From Terrabacter terrigena (lineage in GTDB: Bacteria; Actinomycetota; Actinomycetes; Actinomycetales; Dermatophilaceae): a stretch of DNA of 64,000 bases. A program made the translations under genes and the position numbers. Positions 63,511-64,000 of the stretch are shown here, piece after piece (position 1 is the first letter of the stretch; each line of letters starts with the position of its first letter). Under the pieces are notes generated by a model. The model searched no databases and was not told the DNA's origin. It worked only from the letters and a program-made list of their open reading frames with translations. The stretch spans positions 124,001 through 188,000 of the forward strand of contig NZ_JBHTKH010000002.1 of the NCBI RefSeq assembly GCF_042676085.1, written 5' to 3'.

Positions 63511-64000
63511 ATGAGCGAGTCCACGAACGAGCGGCCCGAGATCATCCCGTCGCCCAACATCTGGGAGACGCCCGACGTCTACGAGATCGAGAACCGCGGC
63601 GTCGACCGCGACCACGTCATCGAGCAGGCGATGCGGTCGCTGCTCGACTGGGCCGGGCTCGACGTCGTCGACATCGGCTGCGGCACCGGCTTCCACCTGC
63701 CGCAGTTCGCCGCGACTGCCAGGTCGGTCACCGGTGTCGAGCCGCACCCACCGCTCGCCGCCCTTGCGGCACAACGTATTTCGGGTATGCCGTCCGTGTC
63801 GGTTCGCGAGGAGGGTGCGGCCGCGATCGGCGTGCCGGACGCGTCGTTCGACGTCGCGCATGCGCGGTGGTCCTACTTCTTCGGACCGGGCTCCGAGCCG
63901 GGTCTCGCCGAGCTGGACCGGGTGATGCGGCCCGGCGGCGCGGCGTTCGTCATCGACAACGACGCGACGCGTTCGACCTTCGGCACGTGGTTCCGTCGCG
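63511..64000 (+). CDS. Class I SAM-dependent methyltransferase, 3' truncated by the window edge
   Basis: 163 codons are visible. VVDIGCGTGFHLPQFAATARSVTGVEPHP is SAM motif I plus the acidic motif II region, and SFDVAHARWSYFFG leads into VMRPGGAAFVIDND (motif IV/V). ATG is chosen for the GAGG 6 bases upstream. It is likely co-transcribed with the Cys-rich gene. The substrate is unknown. Confidence 0.8.
   Translation, partial: MSESTNERPEIIPSPNIWETPDVYEIENRGVDRDHVIEQAMRSLLDWAGLDVVDIGCGTGFHLPQFAATARSVTGVEPHPPLAALAAQRISGMPSVSVREEGAAAIGVPDASFDVAHARWSYFFGPGSEPGLAELDRVMRPGGAAFVIDNDATRSTFGTWFRR

Overview
The window is very GC-rich (roughly 70% or more), with strong G/C bias at third codon positions and many GTG starts. 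Its gene content points to the Actinobacteria: Lsr2, BldC, the tiny ribosomal protein bS22, ResB/CcsB cytochrome c maturation, F420/PPOX proteins, bacterial Ku/LigD, Rex-hemACDB and menaquinone genes. Gene order closely follows the Mycobacterium tuberculosis Rv0500-Rv0542 block (proC, bldC, bS22, epimerase, acyltransferase, glutaredoxin, hemA-C-D-B, hemL, phosphatase, resA, ccdA, resB, ccsB, menA, menE) and then the clpC/lsr2/radA/disA/mutY block. A member of the Micrococcales, such as an Intrasporangiaceae-like organism, is my best guess; this is inference, not proof.

Layout. 1-1,025: the 3' end of a probable polymorphic toxin followed by two tandem immunity-like paralogues. 1,082-4,891: menaquinone genes menE and menA with a PLDc_N membrane protein between them, then a flavoprotein monooxygenase. 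4,951-9,950 (minus): cytochrome c maturation (ccsB, resB, ccdA, resA) and a histidine phosphatase. 10,164-13,223: a DUF222-HNH endonuclease, a LysE exporter and a two-repeat ABM-like protein. 13,518-21,085 (minus): a tetrapyrrole operon rex-hemA-hemC-cobA/hemD-hemB-marR-hemL with a Rex operator at its promoter. 21,275-28,168: glutaredoxin, an ECF sigma factor with a DUF5667 partner, a PlsC-like acyltransferase with a histone-H1-like N-terminus, an epimerase, bS22 and BldC. 28,376-31,150: an archaeal-type AspRS preceded by what looks like a translational T-box riboswitch, and an AcuC-like deacetylase. 31,201-39,573: TrkA, two GNATs, ProC, proline dehydrogenase, a lipoprotein and assorted enzymes. 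39,997-49,785: ClpC, an ABC transporter, an LCP protein, N-acetylglutamate synthase, an ABC-2 exporter and a PPOX protein. 49,792-57,009: genome maintenance (MutY, DisA, RadA, Lsr2, LigD polymerase, ATP-dependent ligase, Ku). 57,137-64,000: SDR, sugar isomerase, Ppx/GppA, a TetR-ABC exporter operon, an SPW-repeat protein, a Cys-rich unknown and a truncated methyltransferase.

Three signals are not explained by the gene list. (1) The octamer GTATGCCG/CGGCATAC occurs 30 times by my count, on both strands, in genes, terminator loops and two start codons, and it imposes otherwise rare codons. (2) The AspRS leader contains a near-canonical T-box antisequestrator (UGGC bulge, matching a tRNA with discriminator G) that is mutually exclusive with a hairpin burying the Shine-Dalgarno. 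(3) At least 22 genes have a NANNNT -10-like hexamer only 6-7 bases before the start codon, the layout expected for leaderless mRNAs; this also settles several start codons.
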